In this document: in pieces, positions 1-8,110 of the stretch
Layout of the letters: each line of letters starts with the position of its first letter
Position numbering within the stretch: position 1 is the stretch's first letter
NCBI GenBank assembly: GCA_039028335.1
Contig: JBCCIF010000075.1
Coordinates: 1 to 14,940, forward strand
Length of the DNA stretch: 14,940 bases
Reading direction: 5' to 3'
Source: JABDKJ01 sp039028335
GTDB taxonomy: Bacteria > Bacteroidota > Bacteroidia > Flavobacteriales_D > JABDKJ01
The notes under the pieces: model-generated
What the model saw: the letters and a program-made list of their open reading frames with translations, nothing else
Database searches by the model: none
What the model was told of the DNA's origin: nothing
Translations under genes and position numbers: made by a program

Positions 1-24
1 ATACGATGTCAATTTTTCCTTCAT
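1..24 (-). CDS. Possible start of a downstream gene, cut by window edge
   Basis: On the minus strand an ATG at 24-22 overlaps the TGA (23-21) of the nuclease gene in the classic ATGA arrangement that often marks translationally coupled genes. The frame stays open to the window edge and reads MKEKLTSY. Eight codons are too few to recognise anything. The ATGA overlap is seen directly; that a real gene begins here is inference, and chance is a fair alternative because the upstream protein may itself be broken at this point. Confidence 0.25.
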
Positions 25-839
25 TGTTTACTTGAAAAGAATTGCTTCTTGTCCTTCCGTAGCCATAACAATAAAAGTTCGCAACCTGAAAGCTCAAATT
101 GAATCTTAGCAATTTCAGTATGAAAAAAATGCCTTCTTTTATTATTAGGTGTCCCAGAAAAATGGCTGGATACTCTTTTCTTCAGATTCTTCGCTTTACC
201 GATATAAATAATTTTGCCTTTTGAATCTGAGAAAAAATAGACCCCAGGAAGATGAGGCAAAGAAGTAAAGTCTTTTTTATCTAATTGAAGGGGCAAAATA
301 GTTTCATGGCTATTGCTTTTGAGATAGGATTCTATCAAACCGACATCATCTCTGCTCATTAATTCGTGAAAGAGTTCTGCAGTCGCTCGCGCATCGCCCA
401 TTGCCCTGTGTGGCGATGCATTAGTAATTCCCAAGAAATTTGTGATTTTACTTAAACTATAGCCCTTAGAATCTGCAATTATTTTTCTCGACAATCTGAC
501 GGTGCATAAGCGTTTTGAACTATAAACGATTCCCTCTTTCTCGAATGCAGCCCTTATGAAATTATAATCGAACTGAACATTGTGCGCTACAAAAATATGA
601 CCATCCAGAAAATCAAATAATTCTTTGCTGATCTCTTCAAAATATGGGGCATCCACCACCATTTCATTGTTGATCCCCGTTAAAGATGTAATGAATGCCG
701 GAATCTCTTGATTAGGATTGATTAGCGTTTGAAATTCATCTAGGATCTTTTTACCATCGCTCAATACTGCTGCTATTTCAGTAATCCCATCTCCTTTTGC
801 AAAAGAGCCCGTTGTTTCTATATCAACTATTGCAAACAT
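21..839 (-). CDS. DEDDh exonuclease (DnaQ-like) fused to GIY-YIG domain, C-terminally short
   Basis: Two-domain nuclease of 272 residues. Residues 1-165 are a DEDDh 3'-5' exonuclease: Exo I VDIETTG (D6, E8), Exo II HNVQFD (D91) and Exo III HRAMGD (H144, D149). Residues 191-250 are a UvrC/Cho-like GIY-YIG endonuclease fold, with GVY at 199-201, YIG at 212-214 and the following KAKNLKKRV segment. Such fusions are known in Bacteroidota and Actinobacteria and are presumed to act in DNA repair or processing. From memory, Bacteroidota homologs run to about 450 residues and continue after the GIY-YIG core with a leucine-rich E segment and an IKxxxPxYN motif. Here the protein reads ELSGCELLLL, turns into an unrelated basic tail and stops. 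A near-consensus -7 element lies 7 nt before the ATG. Domain calls are firm; whether the short form is functional is open. Confidence 0.9.
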   Translation of the reverse strand: MFAIVDIETTGSFAKGDGITEIAAVLSDGKKILDEFQTLINPNQEIPAFITSLTGINNEMVVDAPYFEEISKELFDFLDGHIFVAHNVQFDYNFIRAAFEKEGIVYSSKRLCTVRLSRKIIADSKGYSLSKITNFLGITNASPHRAMGDARATAELFHELMSRDDVGLIESYLKSNSHETILPLQLDKKDFTSLPHLPGVYFFSDSKGKIIYIGKAKNLKKRVSSHFSGTPNNKRRHFFHTEIAKIQFELSGCELLLLWLRKDKKQFFSSKQ

Positions 840-846
840 TCAGGTC

Positions 847-854
847 TAAATATA
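847..854 (-). promoter_or_regulatory. Candidate Bacteroidota -7 element for the nuclease gene
   Basis: On the minus strand this reads TATATTTA, one mismatch (final G to A) from the Bacteroidota sigma-ABfr -7 consensus TAnnTTTG. It ends 7 nt before the ATG at 839, so transcription would begin within a few bases of the start codon. No TTTG -33 box is visible at the expected 19-20 nt spacing; the nearest weak match is ATTG at a 17-nt spacing. Confidence 0.45.
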
Positions 855-931
855 AGTGCAATTCAATAGGCCAATGCGTTTTTTTTACTTAAAATTAAAT
901 GTAACCGTTTGACGAAAAATTCGACTATCAA

Positions 932-1990
932 TTGGAAAAAGGAAGAGGAGCACAAATCAATCCACATAACAAATTCGCTAAAGAAGAAATTGTGGTAGAA
1001 GAAGCATTCAAAGAGTTTTGCAGGCTAAATAATGAAAAGTGGAAGAATGCAAAAACAGACTATATCAATGTAGAGCCCAAGACGATTATTACCAAAGTTG
1101 ACAGTCCAGATGTCCCATTTAATTATTCCATAAATCCCTATCAAGGCTGCGAACACGGATGTGTCTATTGTTACGCCAGAAACTCTCACCAGTATTGGGG
1201 CTATGGATCCGGACTGGACTTTGAAAAAAAAATATTGGTAAAGAGGAATGCAGCTCATCTTTTAAGGAATGAATTAGAGAAAAAAAATTGGAAAGCTGCA
1301 TTAGTCATGCTATCTGGAAACACAGACTGCTATCAGCCAATTGAAAGAAAATTGAAAATTACACGATCTCTTCTAGAAGTTTTTGAAGAAAAAAAACATC
1401 CTGTAGGCATCATAACTAAAAACAGTCTCATCAAGCGAGATATCGATCTTTTATCATCTCTAAATGATCAAAATCTCCTTCGTGTCACACTCTCAATTAC
1501 CAGCTTAAAAGAAGAAACAAGAAGATTATTGGAACCGCGGACTGCATCCGTAAAGCAAAGACTAAAAACTTTAGAAGAACTGAGCAAAGCAGGGATAAAA
1601 GTAAATGTTAATATGGCACCTATAATCCCCGGTTTAAATAGCGAAGAAATTTTGGAGTTAGCCAAAACGGTTTCTGAGTATGGTGCACATTCTATTGCCT
1701 ACATAATGCTTCGTCTCAATGGACAAATTGGCTCAATTTTTACTGATTGGGTCCAAAAAGCCATGCCGCTTAAAGCAAATAGAATACTACACTTAATAAG
1801 AGATACACGATCGGGAAAATTAAATGAAAGCCGTTGGAATAAAAGAATGAAGGGAGAAGGAGCATTTGCTGAACATGTCAGCGGACTATTTAAAATAGCC
1901 CGACAAAAATATTTTCAAAACACTGAAAGACAGCCAATTAACTTCGATGTTTTTGAAAAAAAATCGCAGTCTCAATTGAAATTGTTTTGA
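932..1990 (+). CDS. PA0069-family radical SAM protein
   Basis: Radical SAM protein of 352 residues, a usual length for the PA0069 family (related to the SplB-like COG1533 group). The iron-sulfur cluster cysteines are C73, C77 and C80 in YQGCEHGCVYCYAR. GNTDCYQPIE near 129-138, TKNSLIKRD near 162-170 and NMAPIIPGLN near 227-236 are also typical. The N-terminal GRGAQINPHNKF is the family's signature opening. The reaction and substrate are not established for this family as far as I know. The start is TTG at 932, the only plausible initiator in this open frame: an in-frame ATG at 899 is followed at once by TAA (902-904), and the nine codons between contain no start. It is divergent from the nuclease gene across about 90 bp and probably transcribed alone. 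Family call is secure; the start is uncertain. Confidence 0.88.
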   Translation: MEKGRGAQINPHNKFAKEEIVVEEAFKEFCRLNNEKWKNAKTDYINVEPKTIITKVDSPDVPFNYSINPYQGCEHGCVYCYARNSHQYWGYGSGLDFEKKILVKRNAAHLLRNELEKKNWKAALVMLSGNTDCYQPIERKLKITRSLLEVFEEKKHPVGIITKNSLIKRDIDLLSSLNDQNLLRVTLSITSLKEETRRLLEPRTASVKQRLKTLEELSKAGIKVNVNMAPIIPGLNSEEILELAKTVSEYGAHSIAYIMLRLNGQIGSIFTDWVQKAMPLKANRILHLIRDTRSGKLNESRWNKRMKGEGAFAEHVSGLFKIARQKYFQNTERQPINFDVFEKKSQSQLKLF

Positions 1991-2100
1991 TCTTTCATGT
2001 TAAGCTTTTTCGATTCACTTTTTGATATGCCTGAATTTAAAGAGAATTTACTTTCTTAGCATAAAGTCATTAATTACAAGCAATTAGAAGGATTAAGTGA

Positions 2101-4140
2101 ATGGAGTACTACAGATATTTTGAAAGAGAATCGAGCTGGTTGTCGTTTAATGAACGGGTATTGCAGGAAGCTGCGGACAAGAAAGTTCCATTGTTTGAGC
2201 GGCTGAAGTTCTTAGCCATATATTCTTCAAATTTGGACGAATTCTACAGGGTAAGGGTTTCACATCATCAATCATTATTGAGGCTGAAGAAAAACTTGAA
2301 GCACGAATTTGCATTGAACCCGAAGCGCATTCTAGAAAGCATCCATCAGCGCGTTTATGAAAATCAAGCGCTATTCAGGAAAATCTTTAGGACTCAAATT
2401 TATCCAGAACTTAAAAAAAACAATATTCATCTATGTAATGTGGGTGAATTAAATCGGAAACAAAAGGACTACGTATTTGAATTCTTCAAAAGAGAAGTGG
2501 AACCCCATTTGAAAGCTAAGCTCATTTCCAAAGGCAATGCTCCTTTCATTGAAAACCGAGTAATTTATTTTGTCGTTAGCACTTTGGTAAAAGGCTTTTT
2601 AAGGAAAATATACTTGCTCAAAATTCCTCATGACAAGTTTGGAAGATTTATTGAAATTCCTTCCGAGGAAGGATTGATTGTCGTTCAACTTGAAGACATT
2701 GTAAGATACTATTGCTCTTCGATGCTTAAAAAGGAAGAAATAGTCTCCATAAACGTAATTAAAATTTCAAGAGATGCTGATCTTCATTTAGACGATGAGT
2801 TTGGAGGTACCATACTGGAAAAAATAAAAAGGAGCCTAGATAAAAGGATGACCGGTGTCCCGACTCGCTTTCAGTACGATGAAGAAATGCCAGCTTCGAC
2901 AATCAATCGACTGGTAGAATGTTACAATCTTAAAAAGCAAGAATTATTACCAGGAGGTAGGTATCACAATTTTCACAACTTCATGGCCTTTCCTTTCCCA
3001 AATATGCCACAGCATTCTTATAGTGAATTGGAAGAATTGAAAAGCAAAGAATTTACAGGAAAGAACAATTATTTTAAAGTAATTGATAAAAAAGATGTGC
3101 TCTTGCACTTTCCATTTCAGGATTATAAGTATGTCGTCAATTTCTTAAATAAGGCTGTCGCGGATAAAAATGTGAAATCTATTTCGATCACACTCTATCG
3201 TGTCGCAAGAGATTCCAAAATTTGCGCAACTTTAGAAAAGGCCGCGAAGGCGGGCATTGCTGTGACCGTATTTGATGAAGTACAAGCTCGTTTTGATGAG
3301 GCTTCAAATATTTATTGGGGCAATCGCTTAACACAAGCCGGTGCCAGAGTTCTCTACAGCATTCGGAAATTGAAGGTGCATACTAAATTGCTATTGGTTG
3401 AAAGATTGAATAATGAAAAGAAACATTATTACTCATTCTTGAGCACAGGTAACTTCAATGAAAAAACTGCAAAAATATATTCTGATCAAGGATATTTTAC
3501 AGCCAATCAAGAAATTGGTAAAGAAGTAAAAAGGGTTTTTGAATATCTAGAAAATCCAAATAAGAACTTTTCCTTTAATCATCTCCTTGTCGCCCCTAAT
3601 CATTTAAGAAATCGAATTGAAGATTTAATAGATCGAGAAATTCGATATGCTAATGAAGGCAAAAAGGCTGAACTCTTTTTCAAGATGAATAGCCTTGAGG
3701 ACAAGATTATGATCAGAAAGTTATATGATGCTAGCGAAGCAGGAGTGAAAATTAAATTAATTGTTCGCGGACTTTGTTGTCTTATTCCCGGTGTAAAAGG
3801 AATGAGCAGAAATATCAAGGTCATAAGCATAGTAGATCGCTTTTTGGAACATTCGAGAATATTTGAATTCAATAATGGAGGTAGTCCTGAAATTTATCTT
3901 TCTTCTGCTGATTTAATGACTAGAAATCTGAGTCGGAGAGTCGAAGTGGCTTTTCCCATCTTAGAAAAAGAAGCCAAAAAAGTATTGAGAGATTTCTTAA
4001 GAATTCAATGGAAAGATAATGTTAAAGCGAGAGTTATCGATAAAGAGCAAAAAAATAGATACAAAAAATCAAATTCGAAAAACAAAGTACGCGCACAATA
4101 CGCCTTTCACCGCTATTTAAAAAAGATCAATCAACCATGA
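2101..4140 (+). CDS. ppk1: Polyphosphate kinase 1
   Basis: Reversibly transfers the terminal phosphate of ATP to make inorganic polyphosphate, in the cytoplasm or at the inner membrane. The 679-residue length is right for Ppk1. The N-terminal domain opens with ERESSWLSFNERVL and YSSNLDEFYRVRV (about 41-53). The two phospholipase-D-like catalytic domains carry H427 (LKVHTKL) and H584 (FLEHSRIF). Their 157-residue separation equals that of E. coli H435 and H592, the autophosphorylated and second catalytic histidines. Other conserved blocks are SITLYRVA (362-369), QARFDEASNI (395-404), STGNFNE (448-454) and the C-terminal LSSADLMTRNLSRRVE. The sequence is complete and undisturbed. The stop overlaps the next gene's ATG (ATGA), implying translational coupling with the small lipoprotein. 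No clear promoter element is seen in the 110 bp upstream. Confidence 0.97.
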   Translation: MEYYRYFERESSWLSFNERVLQEAADKKVPLFERLKFLAIYSSNLDEFYRVRVSHHQSLLRLKKNLKHEFALNPKRILESIHQRVYENQALFRKIFRTQIYPELKKNNIHLCNVGELNRKQKDYVFEFFKREVEPHLKAKLISKGNAPFIENRVIYFVVSTLVKGFLRKIYLLKIPHDKFGRFIEIPSEEGLIVVQLEDIVRYYCSSMLKKEEIVSINVIKISRDADLHLDDEFGGTILEKIKRSLDKRMTGVPTRFQYDEEMPASTINRLVECYNLKKQELLPGGRYHNFHNFMAFPFPNMPQHSYSELEELKSKEFTGKNNYFKVIDKKDVLLHFPFQDYKYVVNFLNKAVADKNVKSISITLYRVARDSKICATLEKAAKAGIAVTVFDEVQARFDEASNIYWGNRLTQAGARVLYSIRKLKVHTKLLLVERLNNEKKHYYSFLSTGNFNEKTAKIYSDQGYFTANQEIGKEVKRVFEYLENPNKNFSFNHLLVAPNHLRNRIEDLIDREIRYANEGKKAELFFKMNSLEDKIMIRKLYDASEAGVKIKLIVRGLCCLIPGVKGMSRNIKVISIVDRFLEHSRIFEFNNGGSPEIYLSSADLMTRNLSRRVEVAFPILEKEAKKVLRDFLRIQWKDNVKARVIDKEQKNRYKKSNSKNKVRAQYAFHRYLKKINQP

Positions 4141-4625
4141 GATATTTAGTCATAGTAGTTCTCCTTTTTTCTTGTCAAGTAGAACAAGAAGAGACACAGC
4201 AATTCGATAAAGAAATTGCAAAGCAATTAATCAACAGGCTCTTGGATGATTGGCATCAAGCTGCCGCTGTGGCTGATGAAGATGTATTCTTTGGAAGCAT
4301 AAAAAATGAGGGAATTTATTTGGGAACGGATAAAACCGAAAGATGGACTAAAGAAGAATTTATGGATTGGGGCATGAAGTATTTTACTGAAAGAGATACT
4401 GCCTGGGCCTTCAATCCATTTGACAGGCAAATCTACTTTGGACAAAGCGGCAAAACAGCTTGGTTTGAAGAACAATTGGACACCTGGATGGGCAATTGCA
4501 GAGGTTCTGGGGTTATCGAATATATTGACTCTAAATGGCAAATAGCACATTACAATTTAGCAGTCACAATCGACAATGACAAGATTGACCACTTCATTGA
4601 GTTAACTACAGAAGCTGAGAAGTAA
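4137..4625 (+). CDS. Small lipoprotein with NTF2/SnoaL-like (DUF4440-type) fold
   Basis: Predicted lipoprotein of 162 residues. The first 13 residues form a short signal peptide ending in a lipobox-like LLFSC, so C13 would be lipidated and the protein held at the periplasmic face or outer membrane. The rest resembles the SnoaL/DUF4440 branch of the NTF2-like superfamily: a helix with LLDDWHQAAAVAD (about 35-47), FFGSI and GIYLGTDKTERWTKEEF (about 61-77), then beta strands with aromatic residues, QIYFGQSGKTAWFEEQLDTW and WQIAHYNLAVTI. NTF2-like folds bind small ligands or act as enzymes; no catalytic residues can be assigned. Its ATG overlaps the ppk1 stop by 4 bp, so it is probably co-translated with ppk1. 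A link to polyphosphate is only suggested by that overlap. Confidence 0.82.
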   Translation: MRYLVIVVLLFSCQVEQEETQQFDKEIAKQLINRLLDDWHQAAAVADEDVFFGSIKNEGIYLGTDKTERWTKEEFMDWGMKYFTERDTAWAFNPFDRQIYFGQSGKTAWFEEQLDTWMGNCRGSGVIEYIDSKWQIAHYNLAVTIDNDKIDHFIELTTEAEK

Positions 4626-4666
4626 TTTATTTATACTCTGTCCTATCGTTCTGTAAATATTGATAC

Positions 4667-4674
4667 TATATTTG
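4667..4674 (+). promoter_or_regulatory. Perfect Bacteroidota -7 element before the BatA-domain gene
   Basis: TATATTTG exactly matches the Bacteroidota -7 consensus TAnnTTTG. It ends 7 nt before the ATG at 4682, predicting a transcript start at or within a few bases of the start codon. No TTTG -33 box is seen 19-20 nt upstream. If real, the BatA-domain gene and the dihydroorotase-like gene form a transcript separate from ppk1. Confidence 0.6.
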
Positions 4675-4681
4675 CGCCTTG

Positions 4682-6724
4682 ATGAAATTTCTGTATCCTG
4701 AATTTCTGTGGGCTCTTGTAGCGATCGCTATTCCGATCATCATTCATCTTTTTAGTTTTAGACGTTTTAAGAAGGTTAAATTCTCAAATGTGAGAATGAT
4801 TAAAGAGGTAAAAGAAGAGACACAATCCAAAAGAAATTTAAAACATCTTCTCATTCTGCTTTCAAGAATCTTGGCCATTTCTGCCTTGGTTTTTGCATTT
4901 GCTCAACCTTTTATCCCAGCTGACCATGTAGAAAATATTGCTGGACAAAAAGCAATTTCGATTTACGTTGATAATTCATTCAGCATGGATGCCCTCAATT
5001 CGGAAGGCAATTTATTGCAACAATCTAAAGATAAGGCCGTAGCAATTGCAAATTCTTATGAGCAAAGTGATCTTTTTCAGATTTTGACAAATGATTTTGA
5101 GGGAAGACATCAAAGACTTTTTAATCGAGAAGAATTTATTGAGCAAGTCAATGAAATCGAAATTAGTGCAAATACGAAAAAAATAGCTGAAGTTATCAGC
5201 CGTCAGCAGGACATACTTCTTGACTCTGATGCCTTGGGAAAAAGAGCATTTCTCATTTCCGATTTTCAGAAAACCGCTATTGGATCAGAAAAAGTCAGCC
5301 CGGATTCTTTGATCAGATATAATTTCATTCCTATAGAAGCAAATAAAAGCCCTAACGTATACATTGACAGCCTATGGTTTGAATCGCCAGTAAGGCAACT
5401 GAATCAAAACGAAAAATTAACAGTAAGGGTGATCAATGATTCTGACGAGAATCTTGAGAACCTGTCTTTGAATTTAACGATTAACGGTGTTCAAAAAGCA
5501 ATAAGTAGTCTTGATATCCAAGCTGGAACAGCTGCTGACACCTCTTTGTATTTTCGAAATAGTGAATCGGGTATAATGGCTGGAGAAGTTTCAATTGATG
5601 ATTATCCGATCGTTTATGATGACCAATTCTATTTCAGTTTTGAAGTCAAAGAAAAAATAAATGTCTTGATTATAAGTGAAGACGAAAACGCAAATTATCC
5701 TCTAAAGGTCTTTAGCGATGATGATTTGTTTGAGGTGAAAACATTTCTTGAGAACAGAATTGACTATGCTCAATTTGATGAGGTTGATTTTATCATCGTC
5801 AATAAATTGAACAGTATGAGTTCAGGACTGATTCAGGAGTTAAATAAATTCTGTACCAATGGAGGAAGTTTACTGCATCTACCTGGCTTAAATCTGGATC
5901 TTAAAAGCACCAATGAAATGCTCTTGAATCTTGGTGCAAATGCGCTTTCGGAAAAAACGTCAAACAGCCTTAAGGTGAGTGATATTTTATTAGAAAACCC
6001 ATTGTTTTCAGGAGTGTTTGATAAAATTCCCAAGAACGTAAATCTGCCTTCAGTTGATCAATTTTATCCGATTAAAAAGAGAAACAAAAGCAGCGAACAA
6101 GTTCTTCTGAGTATGCAGGATGGATCAAGCTTTCTTTCTGCCTATGATAGCGGTCAAGGGAAAGTTTATTCTTGTGCTGCCGCCCCAGACGATTCTTTCA
6201 GTAATTTTCAAAAACATGCACTCTTTGTCACTGTTTTATTGCGAATGGCTGAATTAAGCCAAAAGCAAGGAAAGCTATTTTTTACAATTGGGAAAGACAA
6301 TTTTACTGATGAAATAAAAGCTGAGTCAATGGGCGAATCAGTTATTCATATGATCGATCCACTCACTAGTTATGACGTTATTCCTGAAAGAGGAATGAAC
6401 GGAAATAAAACGGCTTATTTTTTTCAAAACCAAATTCAGACTGCAGCTAATTATGAAGTCAAACAGAATGAAGAAAAGATAGGTTCAATTTCATTCAACT
6501 ATGCAAGAGATGAGTCAGATTTAAGTTACTATGAAAATGCAGACTTAGAAGAAAAGATTAAGGCCTCTGGTATTCAAAAATTTCAGATCATTAATAAAAA
6601 CACAAAAGATCTGAGTAATAGTATTGAAAATTTAAGTGAAGGAACACAGTATTGGAAATACTTTGTCCTTTTGGCCCTTCTCATGCTTGCAATTGAAATA
6701 ATCTTAATTCGCATTCACATTTAA
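4682..6724 (+). CDS. BatA-domain membrane protein with vWA-like region
   Basis: Inner-membrane protein of 680 residues. Residues 1-78 are a BatA (aerotolerance regulator N-terminal) domain: a first membrane helix at about 9-24, the basic FRRFKKVKFSNVRMIKEV segment, then a second helix at about 54-76 ending AQPFIP. A periplasmic region follows, starting with a von Willebrand A-like strand AISIYVDNSFSM, where D97-N-S99-F-S101 fits the DxSxS metal-site motif, and continuing with LISDFQK (191-197) and extended beta-rich sequence. A last membrane helix spans about 657-678. Bacteroidota carry many such long BatA-domain proteins, distinct from short BatA/BatB; their role is unclear and often guessed as envelope stress. 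A TTG at 4679 could extend it by one codon, but the ATG at 4682, 7 nt after a perfect -7 element, is the better start. The next gene begins on the base after its stop. Confidence 0.85.
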   Translation: MKFLYPEFLWALVAIAIPIIIHLFSFRRFKKVKFSNVRMIKEVKEETQSKRNLKHLLILLSRILAISALVFAFAQPFIPADHVENIAGQKAISIYVDNSFSMDALNSEGNLLQQSKDKAVAIANSYEQSDLFQILTNDFEGRHQRLFNREEFIEQVNEIEISANTKKIAEVISRQQDILLDSDALGKRAFLISDFQKTAIGSEKVSPDSLIRYNFIPIEANKSPNVYIDSLWFESPVRQLNQNEKLTVRVINDSDENLENLSLNLTINGVQKAISSLDIQAGTAADTSLYFRNSESGIMAGEVSIDDYPIVYDDQFYFSFEVKEKINVLIISEDENANYPLKVFSDDDLFEVKTFLENRIDYAQFDEVDFIIVNKLNSMSSGLIQELNKFCTNGGSLLHLPGLNLDLKSTNEMLLNLGANALSEKTSNSLKVSDILLENPLFSGVFDKIPKNVNLPSVDQFYPIKKRNKSSEQVLLSMQDGSSFLSAYDSGQGKVYSCAAAPDDSFSNFQKHALFVTVLLRMAELSQKQGKLFFTIGKDNFTDEIKAESMGESVIHMIDPLTSYDVIPERGMNGNKTAYFFQNQIQTAANYEVKQNEEKIGSISFNYARDESDLSYYENADLEEKIKASGIQKFQIINKNTKDLSNSIENLSEGTQYWKYFVLLALLMLAIEIILIRIHI

Positions 6725-7978
6725 ATGGATCTCCTTATAAAAAATGCCAAGATTGTAGATCCTGCCTCGCAATACAATGGCAAGAAAAAGGACCTTCTGA
6801 TTCAAAATGGAAAAATTCAGAAGATCTCATCAAAAATAAGCAGTAAAGTCAAACAAATTGAAGCAAAAGATTTGGCAGTCTCTCCTGGATGGTTGGACTT
6901 GAAAACAAATTTTTGCCAACCTGGGTTTGAACACAAGGAAGACTTGAAAAGCGGCATCGAAGCGGCTAAATCCGGAGGGTTCACAGGAGCGGCACATACA
7001 CCTTTTCTCAATCCAATTACCAGTACAAGTAGTCAGGTTGAATTTCTCATCAACAAATCAAAAGATCTAAACTTTTCCCTCTATCCGCTCGGATCTTTAA
7101 GCCAGAATGCTGAAGGCAAAGTCATTTCAGAAATGTACGATATGCACTGCAATGGCGCACGAGGCTTTAGCGATTTTCACTTGAATGTAAACAGCGGATT
7201 AATGCTAAAAGCATTGGAATACACCAAAGCATTCAAAGGCTTAATTATAAGTTCGCCAATAGATCCTTCAATTGCTGGTAAAGGGCAAGTCCATGAAGGC
7301 CCAACAAGCGCCTCTCTCGGAATGAAAGGAATACCTGTCTTGGCTGAAACACTACGGATACAACGAGATTTAGACTTACTAAAATATTCTGGTGGTAGGA
7401 TGCATTTTTCTGGTTTGAGCAGTAAAGAAGGTGTTGCCTTGATCAAAAAAGCGAAAAAAGACAAACTCAATGTCAGTGCTGATGTTTATGTACACAATCT
7501 CATTTTGAACGAAGAAAATGTAAAGGACTTTGATAGCAATAAAAAAATATATCCTCCAGCTAGAGGTGAAGCGGACCGAAAAGCGCTAATAGCGGGAATT
7601 AAAAATGGCACAATAGACGCCATTTGTTCAGATCATATTCCTGTAAATATTGAGAAAAAAGACCTCGAATATGAATATGCCGAGTTTGGTATAGGGGCGA
7701 TTGAATGTGTTTTTCCTTTATTACTAAGTATTGATTTAGATCTCGAATTAATCGTTAAAAAATTAAGTTGCTTTCCACGCGAGATTCTGAACTTAAATCC
7801 ATTGAAAATTGAAGAAGGTTTTGATGCAAATTTAACCTTCTTTCAGCCTAATGCAGCATTTAATCTTAGCGCAGAGAAGTCAAAATCAAAATCAAAAAAT
7901 AATCCCTACCTCAATCAAGAATTCAGGGGACGAGCATTTGGCGTTTACTGCCAACAAGAACTTGTTGTGAACCTCTAA
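6725..7978 (+). CDS. Dihydroorotase-like amidohydrolase, probably non-catalytic (PyrC'-type)
   Basis: Protein of 417 residues clearly homologous to class I dihydroorotases, which close the pyrimidine ring in de novo synthesis. It opens with DLLIKNAKIVDP, has the strand VSPGWLDL before the active site, GGFTGAAHTP (84-93), SEMYDM and KGIPVLAE, and ends with the composite-domain residues expected. The catalytic centre is damaged. The DxHxHxRxPG motif reads D58-L-K60-T-N62-F-C64-Q-PG, losing both metal-binding histidines and the substrate-binding arginine. The later metal histidine region (H-x-E-D) reads SSPID at 176-180. H227 and the D303-H304 pair of CSDHIP remain. Non-catalytic PyrC' subunits that support aspartate transcarbamoylase are known in Pseudomonas, and a similar structural role is a reasonable inference. 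Annotation as an active pyrC would be misleading. It abuts the BatA-domain gene (TAA then ATG). Confidence 0.88.
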   Translation: MDLLIKNAKIVDPASQYNGKKKDLLIQNGKIQKISSKISSKVKQIEAKDLAVSPGWLDLKTNFCQPGFEHKEDLKSGIEAAKSGGFTGAAHTPFLNPITSTSSQVEFLINKSKDLNFSLYPLGSLSQNAEGKVISEMYDMHCNGARGFSDFHLNVNSGLMLKALEYTKAFKGLIISSPIDPSIAGKGQVHEGPTSASLGMKGIPVLAETLRIQRDLDLLKYSGGRMHFSGLSSKEGVALIKKAKKDKLNVSADVYVHNLILNEENVKDFDSNKKIYPPARGEADRKALIAGIKNGTIDAICSDHIPVNIEKKDLEYEYAEFGIGAIECVFPLLLSIDLDLELIVKKLSCFPREILNLNPLKIEEGFDANLTFFQPNAAFNLSAEKSKSKSKNNPYLNQEFRGRAFGVYCQQELVVNL

Positions 7979-8110
7979 TTTTTTTGTGAAGAGCAAAGCT
8001 CTTGATCTGCTTCTTTCAATATATACACTCAGGATTGAAGTCCAGTATATTCAGCATCTGAACACAATCTCGAGCAAGGATGAAGTAAATTCGAGTGAGA
8101 TACATTCCTG

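Noticed and set aside
7952..7985. Hairpin CAACAAG/CTTGTTG followed by seven T as terminator of the dihydroorotase-like gene
   Set aside because: The stem is AT-rich with a cramped loop, lies inside the coding end, and is separated from the T-run by 11 nt; it does not have intrinsic terminator geometry.
7989..8003. Hairpin AAGAGC-AAA-GCTCTT as a terminator
   Set aside because: A T-run precedes it on the plus strand but none follows, and on the minus strand the next bases are A-rich; the stem is only 6 bp.
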